64,000 bases of DNA from Moringa oleifera (Eukaryota > Streptophyta > Magnoliopsida > Brassicales > Moringaceae). The notes under the pieces were generated by a model. The model ran no database searches and had not been told where the DNA came from. It was given only the letters and a program-made list of their open reading frames with translations. Of this stretch, positions 49,160-62,927 are shown piece by piece. The stretch is from NCBI GenBank assembly GCA_021397835.1, contig JAJFZO010000583.1:908501-972500 (forward strand), in the 5' to 3' direction. The position numbers and the translations under genes are program-made. Numbering within the stretch: position 1 is the first letter of the stretch; every line of letters begins with the position of its first letter.

Positions 49160-52100
49160 TTGACAAAGTCAGAAAAGAAAGAAACTTCAGATTATGCAAG
49201 CTGGCAGCAATCCCGAGATCCTAGAAGATGCTCATTATCACATGAAATTCAAGGCGAATAAGAAGAAGACGAACAGAAGAAAGGGTGCAACGAACTGAAA
49301 AGAATCAAACGAAGCTGCAAGGAACTAAAGACTTGAAAAGAATGCTAAAAAGAGTATACAGTAAGTAGAGTCTCAGTATATGATAATGAGGGGCGTTTGG
49401 TTTCTGAGAAAAGTGAAGAGGGAAAATCAATAGAAAATCCAAAGGCGTGTGAAGAAGATGCAGCTTTTCTCTGCTTCAGACATAAAAGAAAAAAAAAAGG
49501 GAAACATGGATATACAGTTTTGAAGAGTTTCATTTCATTCATTACCTTTTTTTTTTTTTTTTCCCAATTTATTATCTGCGCGACATTTTGAATTTTGGGG
49601 GTTTTTGCGCACCAACCAAGTTTAAACAAAGATTTCCTGAGTTTGTCGTGTAACTGGAAAGACCATTTTACCCTTAGTACCCTCAATATCCAAATTGCAG
49701 ATTTAAGTTGGTCTGGTTCGGATCCAATTGCTACTTGTAACTCTAATTTATACAGCTGTAAGCCAGTGAGATTTTATCACAAGAAATTGAAAAAAATTTT
49801 GATTTTTTTATATTTTCATTTTATAAAAAACTAATAATAAAATTCAATTTATATTATTAATTTTAATATTTGTTTAAAATTTTATATTTATAAATCAAAA
49901 TCTAATAAATAAATTATCAAGATTGAGTTTCTATCTCAGCTATCTCATGTGTATAGAAAATCCTTGATTCTGATTTACTTGCCAATAGGAGGATACCCTG
50001 AAAATCCATTTCTTACATTCTAATTTTGCTAGAATTTTTCAATTTTTTATTTTTTAAAAAATGAAAGATTATAACATTTGCCATGCTTGCAATAATCACA
50101 ATAATATGATCATTACTATTTTACTATTTATGATTGCCTTCCAAACTAAGCAATTCTTACCTTAAAGAGTTTAAATTGAAAAAAAAAAATTAAAATTAGG
50201 TATCTTTTTATAATTCATGTATTAGTTTTTTTAGAATTTATTTATCTATATATATAATTATTTATTTGTTATACTATGTATGATTTGACTTTGTGATTTT
50301 GTATTTTATTTTACTTTTAAATAAAAAATTATTGATTTAAATTTACGTTAATCTTTAGATAAAAATTTAAAGAATATTTTTATAATTTATGATAAAAAAT
50401 TTAAAATAATAAAAATATCAATTATTAAGGTATCATGTGTTATAATTTTTTCAAAAATTTAACACCAAACAAATTAATAAAATATTTATATTAAATTTAT
50501 TGATAAAAATTTAAAAATTATTTTATATTTTATAAAAAAATATAAAAATATGAACTATTAATTTTATCAAATTATCATTTAAAAAAAATATCATCCTTAA
50601 CTAAAAGCATAGATGTCTTCATTCCCTAGACTTGAATGGAAATTAGACGGAGATGGAAGGGTATTTTCGTCAGTGAGGAAGGTTACATCAGCGAAAGCAA
50701 CAAGTCAACGAATCATGTAAGAGTCAAAGATGTACGTACATGGCGGTTCCAAAAGTGACCGTGTGATAGAGAGTGGACGGCAACAGATAGGACTAACGTG
50801 GAAGCGAGAGCATGAGATTACGGCACGCCAATGCATCCTTTTTTCCAAAAAGCCGGCAATTGTTCGCTGCGTAAGGTGTAATGCACTGATACTGTCTGCT
50901 TTGATTGTCCGCATCGTAGAGAGATTAGAATCAGATGATTAGTACCCATCGTGACTCAACCTTGGCCCCCCCCCCCCCCCAATCACAACGCCCTATTTAT
51001 TTTAGTATTTTTTCCTCTATTTTTGATTGGTTCAAAATTTTAAAATATTAAACAGTTTTTATTGGTACGTGTATAATATATATAGAAGCTAAAAAGTAAT
51101 CAAAACAATATCTTATAATTATTAACTAATATATGCAACCCCATTACCTAATTTAAAAAATATATGACAAATAATTAAAAGAATAAGGCAATAATTAATG
51201 AAAAAAAAACCTACAAAGTGTTTTACCTAATTAACTTGTTTAATACAATAATAAATAAACTGGCAAAATGACTATAATGTATGAAAGTTTAGGTTATCCC
51301 ACTTTAAAGCTTTGGTATCATAATCACAATAATTCTATTTTAAAAGGAAAAAAAACAATAAGAGACACTTAGATACATTTTTATTTTAAAACTTAATGTT
51401 GAAATATCAATCATGGTTGAATAATTTTTATTCAAAAATTCAATTATTAAATTAAAAAATATTAATTTTTATTATTATCCTTAATCTTCTACTTACTTGG
51501 AAAAAAAACTGTTTTAATTTAAGAAGTTTATACATTTAACACGGCAGAGACGTCAAATAATGGGTCCAATTTAATTTTGATACCACTTGTCAATAGGTCA
51601 CGACGTTCAACTAAAATATTAATCTAGAAAGTTAAAAGAAAATGAAGACTTCTCTCCTTTTATAAAGCTTACATCTTTATAATATGATCATACTACGGAA
51701 TCCAAAATACTAACATGGATGTTAGATGGAAAATTTTCTCTTTTTTTTTTTAATAAAAGTCATATATATTCATATGACATAATATTCACCTTTAAAAAAA
51801 AAAAAAATCAGCTGCCATGGTAACCTAACTTTGAAGTTTGAAGATGAAATCATAAATATCATTTAGCTACAAAATTTAAAAGATTTGAAAGCCATGCATT
51901 TGCATTGAAGTTGCTGCTGGCTTTAGCACTTTTATTTCTGAGCTATGTTGCCAGTAAAAATAGGTTCCAACAAACTCATAAGTGCAATAAACACAAGCCC
52001 AATTTAAGAGATTTGCAATATTGTGACTGCCTACTCAATTAATTAATTTTGTTCCTCTTGGTATATTAATATTTAATTAACAACTTGTATTTTTCTTAAA

Positions 52101-53882
52101 AAGAAAAGCACTTTCTTTGAAAAGAAATAATGTGATAAGGAAAAGAAATTTACCTACTCAAATTTCTTATATGTCATTTGAAACTTTAAATCTCTAGTTA
52201 TTTATGCTGTTATTTAAATTTTAAAATTTTTAAAGCGTAATGTAAATTATTAAATTTTCACTGAATATCATGTAGAACATTATTGATTGATATACTAATC
52301 AAAGAAATTATTAGATTTAGATACATCAAAGTTAAAGTCATTCTTATAGACAATTTGTACCCAAAAAAATCTTATAATCTTTTTTTAAAGAAAATTATTT
52401 GATATTGCACTAACTCTCTACACCAAAAGTGTTTTTTTTTTTAATTTTAATAAATTATTTGCATAAAAAAGTGTGAAAATATCAGAAATTATAAGAAACG
52501 CTGGTTGATTAGAATGTGAATGTAATATAATAAAGGCAGCAATCGGCTAATGTTTTTGTGACAAAGCGAGATACACGCTTAACTTCTATTCTCATTCATA
52601 AAATGTAAGAGATGATAGGGCCAAAATCACATGCAATGTCCCCACCCAAACTGATCCATCCATCAAGTTCATTGTCAAACCCCTTTTGTTCAATCATGTA
52701 AACCCTTTGCTTCCTTTGACATTTAGTCCAATTTCTCCAAAATTTGAATTCTCCCTATTTAAAACACGTAACTTGCAAATCCTATAACTCATATCTCTCA
52801 TTTTTTTCCTTATAATATATACGACTTTATAAATAAAAAATTATTTTATCTAATATTAATTAGATAAAAAAGATCTGCATTTCATATAAATTAACAAATT
52901 ATGACTACAAAAAGTATCAATTATAAAAATTACATTTCAATGATTAACGAAATTTATTGAATAAAAATTTCATTTTAAAAAGTATGTTAAAATTTAAATT
53001 TTAAATAATATTATTTTTCTATAAATTTGATTTTAAATTTTTTTACAAAACGTTAATCTTGTTAATGTAATTGATCATTTTATTTAAATTATAAAATTCT
53101 AATTAATAAAGTAGAAAACAAACATATTGGATAAATTCAAATTTTTAATAAAATACAAGTTAACGTTTAATATAAGATTCAAATGGAGCACATATCATTC
53201 TAAATAAAATAATATTATATGTTTTGAAAAATCATTTTTTCATGGTGACTTTGAAGAGCTATGATGTGAAGGGTTCTCTAATACAGCATCTAATACTTTG
53301 ACATGGCTACTCTATTATTACTCTTAATTCCAATTTATTGTCTCCATATTTTGTTAGCAGGGATTTTAAAATAAAATCTTTATTTTTATTTGTGATAAAT
53401 AATAATCATGATCGCAAAAATGTATTTATGAAAATATTGATAATATTTGCTTTAATTTTTTGATATTTTTAATTATTTAAATATATATTAATTTAAACAT
53501 ATAATAACGTATCTCATTAGTACATGTATAAAACTTTTCACAATATTTATTGACGAAATAATTAGCTTTATAGAGATAATTTACCCATTTAATTAAGAAA
53601 ATAATCACAATGGAAAGTCAATAAAAAAAAGGATTAACCACCATTTATGGTAAATTTAAATTTGAGTTATCCATCTTGATTTTAACAATATTTAATGAAT
53701 TATAGCGTTCAACAATAACATACAGTATGTTATTTATTATTTTTGAGTTTATCTGAGTTTAGATAAATAATGATAGGCTATGGATAATGAAATTGTTTAT
53801 TTATTTTATAAGATATTTTATATCTTTAATTTTATTTTTTTAATTTTAACAAAATTTTTATAAAATAGGTAATTAAAAAAAG
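49160..53882. other. upstream of the myosin gene and AT-rich spacer
   Basis: Bases 49160-49450 probably hold the myosin leader exon and promoter. The rest has no supported gene. Bases 50640-50945 form a GC- and CpG-richer island inside A/T-rich DNA, followed by a run of 15 C at 50966-50980. Elsewhere there are only A/T tracts. Confidence 0.45.
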
Positions 53883-54388
53883 TTAATTATATGAGCAAGA
53901 TTAGCATTTTTTTTACAAATTTAAATCAAGATATATAAAAAATTTATATTTATTTAAAATTTACGTTTTTACTAAATTTTTAATGTGAAACTTTCATTTA
54001 TAATTTTTATTAATATTAATAATTATATGCACACATATAATGTGCATGTAATTTTTATTTGTGCAATTATCTTAATGTCTTTTTAAAAACTATAAAAACA
54101 AATAAAATAATTTTTATTTTATCTAAATATTTATATTTTTTTACTAAGATATGAATAAAAAATATTTTATTTATTTTAATAGTATTTTAAAAGAATATTT
54201 AGATAATTACATAAGTAAAAATTATATGCACATTACATCTTTGTGCAAAATTGTTAATATTAACAAAAATTATAAACAAAAATCTAACATTATGAATTTA
54301 ACAAAAATATAAGTTTTTAAAAATACAATTTTTTATAAATTTTAATTTAAAATTATGAATAAAATGCATGTCTTATTGATATAATTAA
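53883..54388. mobile_element. MITE, family A, copy 1 (~506 bp)
   Basis: The ends are long inverted repeats of about 150 bp starting TTAATTATAT. The left arm (53883 onward, with TTTATAATTTTTATTAATATTA and TAATGTGCATGTAATTTTTA) matches the reverse complement of the right arm ending at 54388. The centre is A/T-rich and non-coding. Two more copies in this window share the same end and arm words. Confidence 0.8.
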
Positions 54389-55965
54389 AAATATTATATC
54401 ATCAATTCATAAAATTTGAAAATAACAATTTTATTCCTACTTAAGAAACAATGGCAATTTAAGCAAATGAAACAACTTGTAATAAAATCACATTACCAAA
54501 ATTTAATACATTTGTTTGTTAAGGCAATATGCTAGATAAAATCTAAAAATCACAAAACTATGTTGACAATAATTCATTTGTTTACACCAAAATAAAAAAT
54601 GTTATGATAAAATAAATTTAACATTAAGCCAAAGACAATTTTTGCAAATGATTTATTTACGAAGGTTAGCCAAAACAAAGCTCTTAAAATCACAAATTAT
54701 ATGCAATATGTAACTAGCAATCACCTATACCAAATTAATTTAACTTCAATATCGATTATTTTTATAAAAAAATTCATCATTTTTTTACCAAAAATCATTT
54801 GACTTATTTGTAAGAAAAAGTTATAATTTTTACGTATAAGGATTTTCTTGTTTCAAAAAGATAAAACTATAACAATAATAATTGACTTAGGGGATAATAT
54901 CCTGAAAATGTAAAAGACATTTTTAAAGTGAATAAAATTTTTGGAAGATAAATCTTATCTAGTAAAAGTAATCAATATTAAAATAGATAATACTAATTTA
55001 CGCGATTTCAACACAAAATCTTTGCCTCTAACTTTAAGCATCATCATCCAAAATTTAGATCATATTAATTAAAAAAATATACTTAGTGGACTAAAACAAC
55101 AAAACAATATAAAGTTTAGATTTTTATGCACTCTACCAAACGTAACATTGTTATCTAATATGCATATATCATCGTGAATGAAAAAACCCTTCACAAGATT
55201 ATTATTGATGGATGAAAGAAAAAGTAGAAAAAAGTATAAATTTTATTTTATAATTGTAAATTATAAATTAAATAAAAGATTTTGTTTTGAAATATTTCTT
55301 AAAAAATTGTTTTTAAAATTACAAATTACACATTGAACAATAAATGGTATGCTAAAATGCTAATTAATATTATTTATGTAAATACAAATTGTTTGTTGAA
55401 CAACACCTTATAGCAAATAAAGAATTTCTTTTCTATAATTGCAGATTATACATTCAAAACAACTTCTGTATTGAACAACAAGTTGTATGTTGAATTAGAA
55501 GTTGTGGCATCCAAAGAAATTTATTCAACACAGCTTTGTAACCCATATTTCGAGTCATAAGAGCCATGATTTAAATATAATAACATGGACTTGTAATTAA
55601 ATTATTACATAAATTTATCCTATCAACATGTTAATTTTACACTTTCAAATTTCTCTTTTTCATTACTCAATTATTACGAAAATGACATTTGATAGAATCA
55701 AATTGTGGATAGGTGTAAATTAATGGTTTTTTGGCCCAATGAAATCAAGACATATATGTGTGACAGATTTTTTTTGAAATTGGGATTGCTTTGGACAATG
55801 ATTAACAATAGAGAATAAGAACAAGTGGATTTGATTTAATCATTGCTTCATTAACGTGAGAAGTATAAAATCATTAATTTATTTTGAAATATCAAGATGT
55901 ACCGTGCCCAAGTCATCCATCTTGATAAGGTAATTTATAAAAATTTCACGTATCAAAAATTAAAA
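54389..55965. other. AT-rich spacer between MITE copies 1 and 2
   Basis: No open frame or family likeness is supported; A/T tracts only. Confidence 0.4.
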
Positions 55966-56459
55966 TTAATTACATAAAAAATTTTATATTTTACTTATAA
56001 TCTTAAATTAAAACTAATAAGAAAATTTTATTTTTTAAAACTTATATTTTTATTGATTTCTTAATGTCGGTTTTCATTTATAATTTTTGTTAATATTAAT
56101 ATTTTACACATACATGAGATATATGTACGATTTTTATTTATATAATTATTATAGTATCCATTTAAAATATTATCAAGGTAAACAAAATATTTTTTATTTT
56201 TATTTTTTTAAAATATTAATATTTTATATATGTTTGCTAAATTTGATGCAAAAAATATAATTTATTTTGATAATATTTTAAATAGATATTAAGGTGATTG
56301 CATAAGTAAAAATTATACGTTGTATAAATTATTAATATTAATAAAAATTATAAATAAAAATTTCACGTTAAAAATTTAATAAAAATATAAGTTTCAAATA
56401 AATATAATTTTTTTAAAAAAATTAATTTCAGATGGTAAGCAAATGCATGATGTAATTAA
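55966..56459. mobile_element. MITE, family A, copy 2 (~494 bp)
   Basis: It begins TTAATTACAT at 55966 and ends ATGTAATTAA at 56459. The arms share CATTTATAATTTTTGTTAATA and the reverse complement of AAAAATATAAGTTT with copy 1. The centre (AAAATATTTTTTATTTT) is non-coding. A clear target duplication was not found by eye. Confidence 0.8.
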
Positions 56460-56496
56460 CCCAAAAACTATAAATGTAATTCTTTAATTGATAATT

Positions 56497-56556
56497 TTTT
56501 TCATAAATTTTAATTTGAAAAATTGATTTAAAAATACATATCAGTAATGTAATTAA
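56497..56556. mobile_element. MITE family A, right-end fragment
   Basis: Just after copy 2, a second stretch ends CAGTAATGTAATTAA and carries AAATTTTAATTTGAAAAATTG like the right ends of the full copies. It is too short for a whole element and may be a relic of a nested or older insertion. Confidence 0.5.
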
Positions 56557-59503
56557 TCCAAAAAATTGAAAATAAGATAAAATATATATATAAAAAAATT
56601 GTTAAATTTTTTTTTTATTTTAACCCCTGAGGTATTTTGAACATATTTCAACTTGTTGCACATCTTATGAATAAAGCCAGGTTGAATGACCTTGAATAAT
56701 AATGTTAATTAAATGTATATAAAAAACAAATATATAGGTTACAATAATATCATAAAAACAGATTAATTGGATAGAATGTTGTCTACAATCAAACAACAAA
56801 AATTAAAGTCATCTTCCAAAGAAAGAATTTTTGAAAAAATGATAAAGTAAATAATTTATTGAATTTGTTAATAGTTTTCTTGCCATGCATCCATATATGC
56901 ATATGTGGCAAGCTGGAGCCAATTTATTTTATTCTTTATTTTCTACACATTCACAAATGCCCATGAGATTTTGTTTTACATGTGAATTTAATGATAAATA
57001 GTTTGTTGTGGATTTGCGACTATTTAGACTTGCTTAATTTAATTTAAGGCTAGTCGGATAGAGATATATTAAACATTTTAAAAACTTATTATTTGATTTT
57101 GTGACACCGACAATCAATTGTTTTTCTTTTGCATTAAATTACATTTTATATGGTATCCACTTTAAGATTGTCTTTGTGCATGACGGAGCTTATTATAATT
57201 AAAAATGTACTTACACAATAAAAAAAGTTAATATCCTGTAACAGGCGTATCATTTGTAAGGAAGACTAAAAGTATTTTGAGTATTTATAAACAAAAAGCA
57301 AACAAAATTTATGTGTCATTTACGAGATATAATTCTGCGTAAATAAAATATTTAAATACTAAACTTTCAATTTTTAGTAATACACCTTTATATGTTTATG
57401 CATATTTGAATGAGAGAAAATTGGGAGATTGTCTGGTTGTTTTTGACAATAAGATTAGGTAGTATATAATTTAATAAATATTTGTTGTTTAGTCGGTGGG
57501 ATATTTATTTCTTTAGGGAAAAGGGAGAATCAAAATTGAAATCAAATATTAAATAGCTTTATGATTGTTGAAACAATCATGGGTCAGAATATTTTGTAGT
57601 TAGCCCCTTAATAAAAAGGAAACTGGTGGTGTTGGTTTATAATTGTATGAATCGGTATACATTATGTGCTGCACTGCAAGAAATGCGACAAAATCATTGA
57701 TGGCATGGGGATGAACAGTACACATGGGTTTGACATTTTGCATTTGTATATTGTCTATATACTAATCAGACAGAAAGATGCTTAAGAAACATCTCTGCAT
57801 AATTAATCTGATGATTTGTACAACAATAATGGACTATATCACATAATGTTCATTTGGGTTTATATGTACGAGTTTAATTGTTCCGCCAAATTGACAACAT
57901 TGTTTCTACAAAAATAAATGTGAGTCTCATCTAAAAATCAGCTATGCTGATGGATCCTTCATTTGGTACCATGAATTCTTTGAAGATAGTAGTTGGCCCT
58001 TGTTAAAGCATCTACTTTTTTTTTTTTTTTTGGTAAAAGAAAAGAGAGATTGACAATGGGATAATCCAAGGTTTGAAGGCTTGTTAGATGGGAAGATTGG
58101 ATTGTAAGCAAACACCAAAATTATTGAAAGAGGAAGGAAGGTATAAGGGGAGAATTGATCAGTGAGAAGCACAACATCCATCAGTGGCCAGTGAGTGCCC
58201 CATGTGGCTGTAGTTGCTGCAACAAAAGGAAAGTGAAACATGAACCAATGAAAGGGGGGGGGGGGGGGAAAAAGAGAAAGAGAGGGTCTGCCAGACAAAA
58301 CCCATTCAATTATTAAAGGGTTGCTTGGCTCATCGCTTGTAAGAGCAGGTCCAGTTTTGTTTGTGAAAGAGACCTTGTTATTTTTCTGTGACAAAGATTA
58401 AACTGTTAAAATTTATGATTTTTGGAGGACTTTTTATGTGACTTTCTGCTGAGCTTTAAAAGATGGAACCTAGAGAGCTTTGGGTGGGTTGGGTTTGTGG
58501 GCTAATGTGCTTTTGTGGAGAAATGGCAAAAGTTAGGGTCCCTAGTGGACCTTAGGAAAGCTGCCTTGCAGTGATGAAAGCTTTTGAGTGATGGGTTAGA
58601 GACCCAATTACCAATTATGATATATTTGGCCCCATGCCCTCTGCCAAAATTGGGGCAGCTTCTATGCCATTTGCAGAAAACAGCAATGCTGCACTGCCCT
58701 CATTTTATAAGGACTCTGAATGGTGAGAAATTTGTTCCATTGCAAGCTTTTCTGACTACATGCAAACATATACACACACATATGCATATATATATATATT
58801 CACTTTTTCTGGGTCTTTTAAGTTCAATCTGACTTTTTAAAATTCTAAACTTGACTATTTGTCCAACTTATTCTCTTCTCTGCCTGTTGAGAACTTGATT
58901 TAGGTACGTAGATGGCTTGATCATTTTATATAAAAGTAATTCCTCTCTTGCTGAAAGCAAAGAAAAGTACAAAATTGGCCTGAATGATCACTTGAGGACC
59001 CTCTGTTTTATTTATTAAACTCGTACATGTTGCCCAGGCTGTTTTTGTGACATGGTGTTTATGCCATTATCCATGAGAGGTCATCTGTAATTTTGGGCCT
59101 GGAATTGGCTGGTCATGAGCATACGCTTGGCTGGGCTTTCGTCTGACAAACATGGGCTCCCCTTTGGAGGTTAGGCTTGGCTGTGCCTCCATGCTTACTG
59201 TAACACGGGTACAAGAAATGCCGTGATCGGTATACCTGTTGAGCCAAATGGATGCAGTAAGCAATGATGGTATCTTTTCCGATTACCAAAATCTCTGATT
59301 GTTGCCCGCGAACTCTCTCTCTCTCTCTCTCTCTCTGCTCTCTCCGAATCCTATCAACAGCAACGGCAGAACAGACTGTGTCTCTTCGTTTAATTGTGGA
59401 CATGTGATCAAGCTCTGTCCGCACGTCCAACCACAAATCCTACCTTGGAGATTCCAGGAAAAAGGCTGGGTGCTATTTCGGGTTGTCACACTTTACCACT
59501 TGC
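56557..59503. other. spacer upstream of the peroxidase gene
   Basis: No gene is supported. Composition changes from A/T-rich to more mixed at about 57600. A run of 15 G lies at 58254-58268. A minus-strand open frame at 58394-57942 (150 codons) is composed mostly of the complement of these simple tracts and has no family likeness. Confidence 0.45.
59313..59336. repeat. (CT)n microsatellite
   Basis: Twelve CT units lie about 190 bases before the TATA-like box of the peroxidase gene. CT/GA tracts are common in plant promoters; a function here is not shown. Confidence 0.9.
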
Positions 59504-59516
59504 TATAATATATATA
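59504..59516 (+). promoter_or_regulatory. possible TATA box of the peroxidase gene
   Basis: TATAATATATATA lies about 310 bases before the ATG at 59824. Another TA tract at 59761-59777 is closer but looks like a simple repeat. Confidence 0.35.
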
Positions 59517-59823
59517 CAGATGAGGGAAAGAATAAGAAACAGAAGCGCAATTGATAATTTTAATTCTGTCGTGCATGTTTACTTGTAACACAGAAAAAAA
59601 AACAAAAGCATGCAGAAGCAGGTATCTTGTTGCTTTCTTCTTGTCGCTGTCATTCCGTTTCTGGCTTATTTCCATGGCACAAACTGCCTGCCAAAGCAGC
59701 CATGCATTCATCTCTACACAGTATATGAACTGTACCCACATGAACCTTTATGTGTGTGTGTATATATATATATATATGTATGTATTAATCAATTTTAATT
59801 CGTGCTCATATGCGCTGATGATC

Positions 59824-61450
59824 ATGGCTCTAGCTCCATCTATCTCTTTCTATTTTGCTACACGGTTAATATTGTTGTTCTCATTCTTCTTTCACCTGGG
59901 TTCAATCCCATGCAAAGCAGGAGTTTCTGGTTCCACGGGAAATCTCAGCTATGTTTTCTACGGCAAGACTTGCCCCAACCTGGAGAAGATTATTCACAAC
60001 GTGGTGTCTCAAAAGCTTCTAGAAGCTCCTTCCACGGCCGCCGGGGCTCTTCGAATCTTCTTTCATGACTGCTTTGTGGAGGTTGGCTCTCTCCTTCTTA
60101 GAAACATGTACATGCATCCTCACCATGAGAGGTTCAACATATATATACTACATAGGCAGAGAAGAAGGTCCGGCGACATTCAATATATTTGATTAATCAG
60201 CTATGATTTCTTCATATTTCCCAGCAACCAAACGAAGCACTTGAGGATTGGCATTTTGCAGAAAGAATCTTTGAAGCTATATATACATTCAAATATTTGT
60301 TAATTCTTTGTCTCTCAAGTGGGTATGCTGTGTGATTTCACTTGACACTGATAAGAGGCTTCACAGAAAGCTAAGGAATATTGCTTTATCACTTTTTTTT
60401 TACATTATTCCTGGTAGCAGATTCTCATAATTCTTTTCAAAGGCAAGCTCTTTAATAAAGTTGAAAATGCAAGTGCTCAATCATGCATCATATTTGCCAG
60501 TTCTGCACAAACCTAACCTGTAAAGTTATGTAAACTTTCTTTTTTCTTACTCTTATTAATCAGATGGTCTTTATTAGTTTGTATTTTTCTTGGAAAAGGG
60601 TTGTGATGCATCGGTGTTGATCTCATTGAACGGGACCAACAAACCAGAGAGGGATGCAGAAATCAACCTATCATTGCCTGGAGATGGTTACGATGTGTTC
60701 TTTCGAGCCAAAAGAGCTGTGGAAGTTCATTGCCCTTCCACTGTCTCTTGTGCTGATGTGATGGCAATTACCACAAGAGACTTGATTTCTCTGGTACATC
60801 ACATACACTAGTTGACTTACTCTCATTCTTCATTTTCCCCGGCCTGATCACCTTGAATGCCTTGATTTGTCAGGTTGGAGGACCAAGATGGGAAGTGCGG
60901 AAAGGTAGAAAAGATGGGCTGGTCTCAATGGCTTCACGAGTGGCTTCAAATATTCCCACACCAAACCTCACACTCACCCAACTCATCTCACTCTTCGAGT
61001 CCAAGGTCTTTCTGTGGCGGACATGGTAGCCTTATCAGGTGGCCACACCATTGGCTTCGCACACTGCAAGGAATTCATGCACAGATTCTACAGATACAAC
61101 AAGACACACGACATAGACCCAACAATGGACCAAGGTTATGCACTCGGTCTTAGGGGTCCCTGTCCTAAGAAGAAACTTGATCCCACTGCCGTTGCTGTCA
61201 ATGATGTGACCACACCCTTCAGTTTTGACAATGCATACTATGGGAACCTCCAAAAGGGTTTAGGGTTACTGGCAACGGATCAAATTCTTGCTTTGGATCC
61301 AAGGACTCGTCGTTATGTAAATTCAATGGCTAGTGACCAACTGGTTTTCTTCAATTATTTTGTTGCAGCCATGATCAAGTTGGGGAGGACTGGGTCAAGG
61401 CAGGAACCCATGGTGAGATTAGACTTGATTGTGGTTCTTTTAATCGTTAG
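59824..61450 (+). CDS. class III secretory peroxidase, Per41/63/65-like; frame broken twice in exon 3
   Basis: Exons: 59824-60081, 60599-60793, 60874-61450. The joins read DCFVEGCDASVL and RDLISLVGGPRW. Class III peroxidases use H2O2 to oxidise phenolics in the wall or apoplast (lignin, suberin, defence). An N-terminal signal peptide (LILLFSFFFHLG) is followed by the distal haem motif RIFFHDC, SCADVMAITTRD and the proximal haem motif VALSGGHTIGFAHC. Exon 3 changes frame after LISLFESK (one G missing in 61005-61006, then a stop at 61027-61029) and again at GRTG (one G missing at 61392-61394). With both changes allowed for, the family sequence runs on to DCGSFNR and TAG at 61448, about 343 aa. 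As written, the product would lose the proximal His and the last disulfide Cys. It is either a recent pseudogene or has two sequence errors. ATG at 59818 is an alternative start. Confidence 0.88.
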
Positions 61451-61472
61451 ATCTCATTTCTGGCATGTCTAG

Positions 61473-62429
61473 GGCATCAGGTTACAGTTAATAGTCACAG
61501 TTTCTTGAAATCTGAGTTCAAATCCTAAAACTTGGTATCCTTTGAGAGTTAAAAAGAACATTCTCGTATATGTGACGTGTTTCAATTCTCTTGCATATTA
61601 ACGAAGATTCAAGTGCAACGTCCAAGATGAAGACCTCCAATACAAAAAAAATGTAACTGATAATTATTTTACTTTTAGCGTCCCTTACAATTGTGGTTAA
61701 AATTTTTATTGATAATTATTTAAAAATTGATGTAGTTAAAGCCAACAACTATTATGATTCCGGTAAAAAAATAATTGTTGATAAAAAATTATATATTTAA
61801 TGGTAAATACTTAATAAAGTAAATATCATTTTAAATTATAAGTGTTATTCTTTCCCTCCAATCAAATTGTTACTTTTAAGATATATCCACATAAATTTTA
61901 ATATTTTGATTTTATTTAAATTAAATTTTATTAAAAAATTTAAATATTAAATATATTTAAATTATAAATATTTTATATTAAATCTTAATTTATAATTTTT
62001 ATCGATGTAAAAAAAATTCAAACTATTATTATTAGAAAATTTTAAATTTTTGAGTGTTAAAAATATTTTTTTAAAAAAATATACTATCAAAAGTTTAAAA
62101 AATTCATAAAAAATAAATAGTTAGTCAAAAATTTTAAAATTTTTAAAGATAAAATCAAAGTAAAGTGTAAAATTTATTGGAATAGTTTTAAACTATTTTA
62201 AGAATAAAAAAATTATTAATTTTTTATAATCTTTTTAAGTCAATATTCAATTTGAATAATAATTAATAGATCATGATTTGTTTGAATATATTTTGAAAGT
62301 TAAAGTTTGATCGGAAAGAGAAGGCAAAATTTAAGATTTTAAATTATATTTATTATAATTAATAATTATCATTAATATAAATTTAATATTATTTTTTACA
62401 ATAATTAACACTTGTTATTAAAATATGAT
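61473..62429. other. spacer after the peroxidase gene
   Basis: Bases to about 61650 are probably the peroxidase 3' UTR. The rest is A/T-rich; 62040-62170 resembles 14500-14760 in word content (possible old repeat). No gene is supported. Confidence 0.4.
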
Positions 62430-62927
62430 TTAATTATATCAATGGGATTATACATTTTGCTTAAAGTCTCAAATTGAAACATACAAAAAAAAAAATTACA
62501 TTTATTTGAGATTGATATTTTTTTTTGAATTCTCATCTATAATTTTCATTAACATTAATTTGTGCACTCAGATATGAATATGACTATTACTTATATAATC
62601 ATTTCCAACACTCCTTTAAATATTATGAAAATAAATAAATTTGCTTTTCGCTTATTTTTTTAAATATTTATATTTTTTAATATTTTTTTAAATTTGATAA
62701 AAAATAATATTTTATTTATCTTGATAATGTTTAAAAGTTTATTAAAGTAATTATATAAATAAAAGTCACATATACATTATGTATATGTGCAAATTCGTTG
62801 ATTGTAATGAAAATTATAGATAAACATTTTACAATGAAAAATCTAACATAAATTTTAAATAAATATAATTTTTTTAACTTTTAATTTTAGATTTTAAACA
62901 AAATGTATGTTTTTTTTATATAATTAG
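62430..62927. mobile_element. MITE, family A, copy 3 (~498 bp)
   Basis: It begins TTAATTATATC at 62430 and ends ATATAATTAG at 62927. The outer arms (TACATTTTGCTTAAAGTCTC against the reverse complement of TTAGATTTTAAACAAAATGTA) and the inner arms (CATCTATAATTTTCATTAACA) match the other two copies. It is non-coding. Confidence 0.78.

Noticed and set aside
57942..58394. 150-codon open frame on the minus strand
   Set aside because: It is made up largely of translated simple tracts (runs of Pro, Lys, Ser from poly-G and poly-A/T stretches), shows no domain or homology I recognise, and lies in a promoter-distal spacer.
59551..59823. open frame extending the peroxidase exon 1 upstream
   Set aside because: It includes translated TA/TG repeats and would bury the signal peptide; the ATG at 59824 (or 59818) gives a normal secretory N-terminus.
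61495..61540. GTTCAAATCC, a tRNA T-loop-like word
   Set aside because: No matching acceptor stem, D arm or anticodon arm can be drawn around it.
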